Assembly: GCA_030066595.1 (NCBI GenBank)
Contig: JASJBI010000002.1
Span: 1 to 64,000, forward strand
Direction: 5' to 3'
DNA from: Alphaproteobacteria bacterium
GTDB lineage: Bacteria > Pseudomonadota > Alphaproteobacteria > JAJFFI01
Length of the DNA: 64,000 bases
A program made the translations under genes and the position numbers. A model generated the notes under the pieces. That model searched no databases, was not told where the DNA came from, and was given only the letters and a program-made list of their open reading frames with translations. Below, piece by piece: positions 62,276 through 64,000 of the stretch. The number at the start of each line of letters is the position of its first letter. Within the stretch, counting starts at the first letter, position 1.

Positions 62276-62989
62276 ATGTCCGAGAAACAGTGGGTCTGCA
62301 CGGTCTGCGGCTACAACATGATCGGCGAGAGGCCGGACGTGTGCCCGTTCTGCGGCGCGCGCCACGACACCTTCGTCACCTGGGAGGAGGCCGAGAGGAC
62401 CTACCGGGTCTCGCCGCGCCCGGTGACCGACGCCGTCACGCAGCTGATGTCGGTGCCGCGCCTTGGCATGGAGCATGCTGCCTATCGCATCGAGACGGGC
62501 GGTGCGGCGGTCTGGATCGACTGCCCCTCCGCCTTCAACCGCGACCTGCCGCCGGTCGACGCGATCTACTTTACGCATAAGGATTTCATGGGCGCGTCCA
62601 ACCAGTATCGCGCGCTCTGGGACGCCAGGGTCGGCCTGCACGCCCGGGACGCGGAACATCCGCTGGCCCGGCCGTTCCCGGTGGACGACCGTTTCACCGG
62701 CGACTTCGCCGCGCACGGCATCGAGGCCTTTCACATCGGCGGGCACACGCCCGGCTTCACCATGTACATCCATGGGCCGGTGCTGTTCGTCTGCGACTAC
62801 GCCTTCCCGCCGGGCCCGGCGATGCGCCTCAACCCCTACGGGCCCAAGGACGAGACCCGCGCGCGTGGCAAGCGGGTGCTGGAGATCGCCGCCGACCGGC
62901 CGCTCGAGACCGTCTGCGGCTACAACTATGTCGCGGAGTTCGACGCCTGGCGCCGCGACTTCGAACGCGCGCTTGAGCAGTCAGGGTGA
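62276..62989 (+). CDS. rubredoxin-like / degenerate MBL-fold protein
   Basis: 237 aa. Residues 1-35 form a rubredoxin-like metal site (C8, C11, C23, C26: WVCTVCGYNMIGERPDVCPFCGA). The rest resembles the metallo-beta-lactamase fold (HIGGHTPGFTMYIHGPVLFVCDYAF), but the HxHxDH motif is reduced to FTHKDFMGASN. It is probably a redox or structural protein rather than a standard hydrolase. Placed between two cyclase paralogues. Confidence 0.75.
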   Translation: MSEKQWVCTVCGYNMIGERPDVCPFCGARHDTFVTWEEAERTYRVSPRPVTDAVTQLMSVPRLGMEHAAYRIETGGAAVWIDCPSAFNRDLPPVDAIYFTHKDFMGASNQYRALWDARVGLHARDAEHPLARPFPVDDRFTGDFAAHGIEAFHIGGHTPGFTMYIHGPVLFVCDYAFPPGPAMRLNPYGPKDETRARGKRVLEIAADRPLETVCGYNYVAEFDAWRRDFERALEQSG

Positions 62990-63091
62990 GCGGGCCGGTT
63001 CGCCTGAAAAACGGTGCGACGCGCGCCAGCCGGCGTGGCGGAGGCAGCAGGCTATGGCACGGGCCCATTTTCGTTCAGAACGTCAAAGAGG

Positions 63092-63125
63092 ACGCGGCGG
63101 ACGGCCTTCTAGGAGGCCGCGTTTT
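63092..63125 (+). terminator. candidate terminator
   Basis: ACGCGGC (63092-63098) pairs with GCCGCGT (63116-63122), with a further inner GGCCT/AGGCC option, followed by TTTT. It lies 100 bp after the rubredoxin/MBL gene and 13 bp before the end of the convergent cyclase gene. Confidence 0.45.
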
Positions 63126-63137
63126 GACCCATCTCGA

Positions 63138-64000
63138 TCATTCCGGCAGCCCCGCCCTCCGAAGGGCGTCCAGCAGCCGCCGCGTACGGGTGCCCGGCCG
63201 GTCCTTGGAAACGCCGTAGACATTCCTCATGCGAGAGATCGACAGCGTGGGTTCGAGGCGGAGAGCCTGCTGCAATGCCTTGCGCCCCTCTGTCTCTCGC
63301 CCCTGCACGAAGCAGAGGGCCGCGAGGGTTGCAGCGGGCACGTACTGCGCCGTGGGAAACTCGCAAACCTTCTCGAAGATCTCGATTGCCCGGTCGAATT
63401 CGTCGAGCCTCATATAGGCCGACCCCTTGTAGTGCAGCATGACCATCTTCAGTGGATCGTTCGGACTTAACCGGATGGCCGTTTCCGCGTAGTCGATTGC
63501 CTTCTTCGGATCCCCGCCATAGACGTGCGCCGCCGCAAGACCAAGGTATCCGAGCGCGAAATTCGGATTGATGCTCACGCATGATTCCAGAGCCCGAAAG
63601 GCGGCTTGGTGTTCACCTTGCAACGTCTTCAAGCGTCCGAGCGCATGAAGAGCGAAGTGATCCCGCTGATCGATGCCGAGCGCCTTGCCGGCGTCTTCGA
63701 GACCTTGCTCGAGGACTTCGTTGCGATCGTCGGCCCACTCATAGACGAGGAGCAACAGGCTGCAATACGCCAAGTGACCATAGGCCCGACCGAAGCTCGG
63801 ATCGAATTCGATGGCTTGACGGATGAGCCGCATCCCTTGGTTGAGGTCTGCGAGATTATGCTGCCACATGAGTGACACGCCCTGTTGGAAGAGATCCCAG
63901 GCGTCCAAATGCTCCGTCGGCTTGCGTTTTGACCGCTCGCGCTCCGATCCGGCCAATTCCGGTTCAACGGCCGCGGCAATCGTCGAGGTGATCTCGTCCT
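63138..64000 (-). CDS. C-terminal part of a second adenylate cyclase/TPR protein (runs off the window)
   Basis: About 286 codons are visible and the frame is open at the right edge. The first visible residues (DEITSTIAAAVEPELAGSERER, then DAWDLFQQG) align with residues about 300-345 of the cyclase at 60183 (DEITETVVATIEPQLYVAESER, DAWDLAMRS), so the missing N-terminus should carry the cyclase and TolB-like domains. TPR units fill the remainder. Tandem paralogue with diverged repeats. Confidence 0.85.
   Translation of the reverse strand, partial: DEITSTIAAAVEPELAGSERERSKRKPTEHLDAWDLFQQGVSLMWQHNLADLNQGMRLIRQAIEFDPSFGRAYGHLAYCSLLLLVYEWADDRNEVLEQGLEDAGKALGIDQRDHFALHALGRLKTLQGEHQAAFRALESCVSINPNFALGYLGLAAAHVYGGDPKKAIDYAETAIRLSPNDPLKMVMLHYKGSAYMRLDEFDRAIEIFEKVCEFPTAQYVPAATLAALCFVQGRETEGRKALQQALRLEPTLSISRMRNVYGVSKDRPGTRTRRLLDALRRAGLPE

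Overview
The window reads as a GC-rich alphaproteobacterial chromosome. The evidence is a split but complete set of TCA-cycle genes (sdhCDAB, mdh-sucCD-sucA-sucB, lpd), a minCDE operon, zapE, and alphaproteobacterial-style dispersed palindromes. A genus cannot be named from the sequence alone. No rRNA, tRNA, CRISPR array, intact transposase or phage module was seen.

Layout. 0.1-1.3 kb: two small minus-strand genes and a candidate operator ahead of sdh. 1.3-4.9 kb: sdhCDAB (complex II), with a REP-like element between sdhA and sdhB and a hairpin after sdhB. 4.9-17 kb: mixed metabolic and regulatory genes (GST, PaiB-like, lipoprotein GDPD, EamA exporter, SAF-domain homoserine-dehydrogenase-like protein, DUF302, LysR with nitronate monooxygenase, Tat-exported amine oxidase, SDR, Lrp). 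16.9-18 kb: zapE. 18-31.6 kb: an accessory block lying between zapE and mdh. It holds a TetR/NIPSNAP pair and a minus-strand run of an outer-membrane barrel, two exported sulfatases, a DUF3313 protein, an STAS-like protein, an exported protein of unknown function and an eight-haem TPR cytochrome. A TetR regulator is divergent from this run, and decayed copies of its parts lie beside it. 32-39.4 kb: mdh-sucC-sucD-sucA-sucB. 39.7-41.6 kb: minCDE. 41.7-53.1 kb: a second mixed block (hydroxybenzoate-type monooxygenase with MarR and a 34-bp perfect palindrome, DUF389 protein, PRUNE-like phosphatase divergent from a CYTH-like protein, sulfotransferase, Cys-rich beta-helix secreted protein, exported serine protease, DUF350, MATE pump). 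53.2-57.2 kb: lpd followed by an overlapping operon (small membrane protein, MFS, FkbM methyltransferase, FlK-like thioesterase). 57.3-60.1 kb: thiolase and class III CoA-transferase, each preceded by the same repeat. 60.2-64 kb: two adenylate-cyclase/TPR paralogues flanking a rubredoxin/MBL protein; the last gene runs off the window.

The most interesting region is 19.8-31.9 kb. The intact barrel-sulfatase pair is accompanied by three decayed barrel tails, one decayed sulfatase N-terminus and one decayed copy of a 65-residue gene. A 25-bp motif recurs upstream of three genes of the block. I read this as a former tandem array of [small gene]-[barrel]-[sulfatase] units that shrank by deletion but kept a shared regulatory site. 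Function and substrate are unknown.
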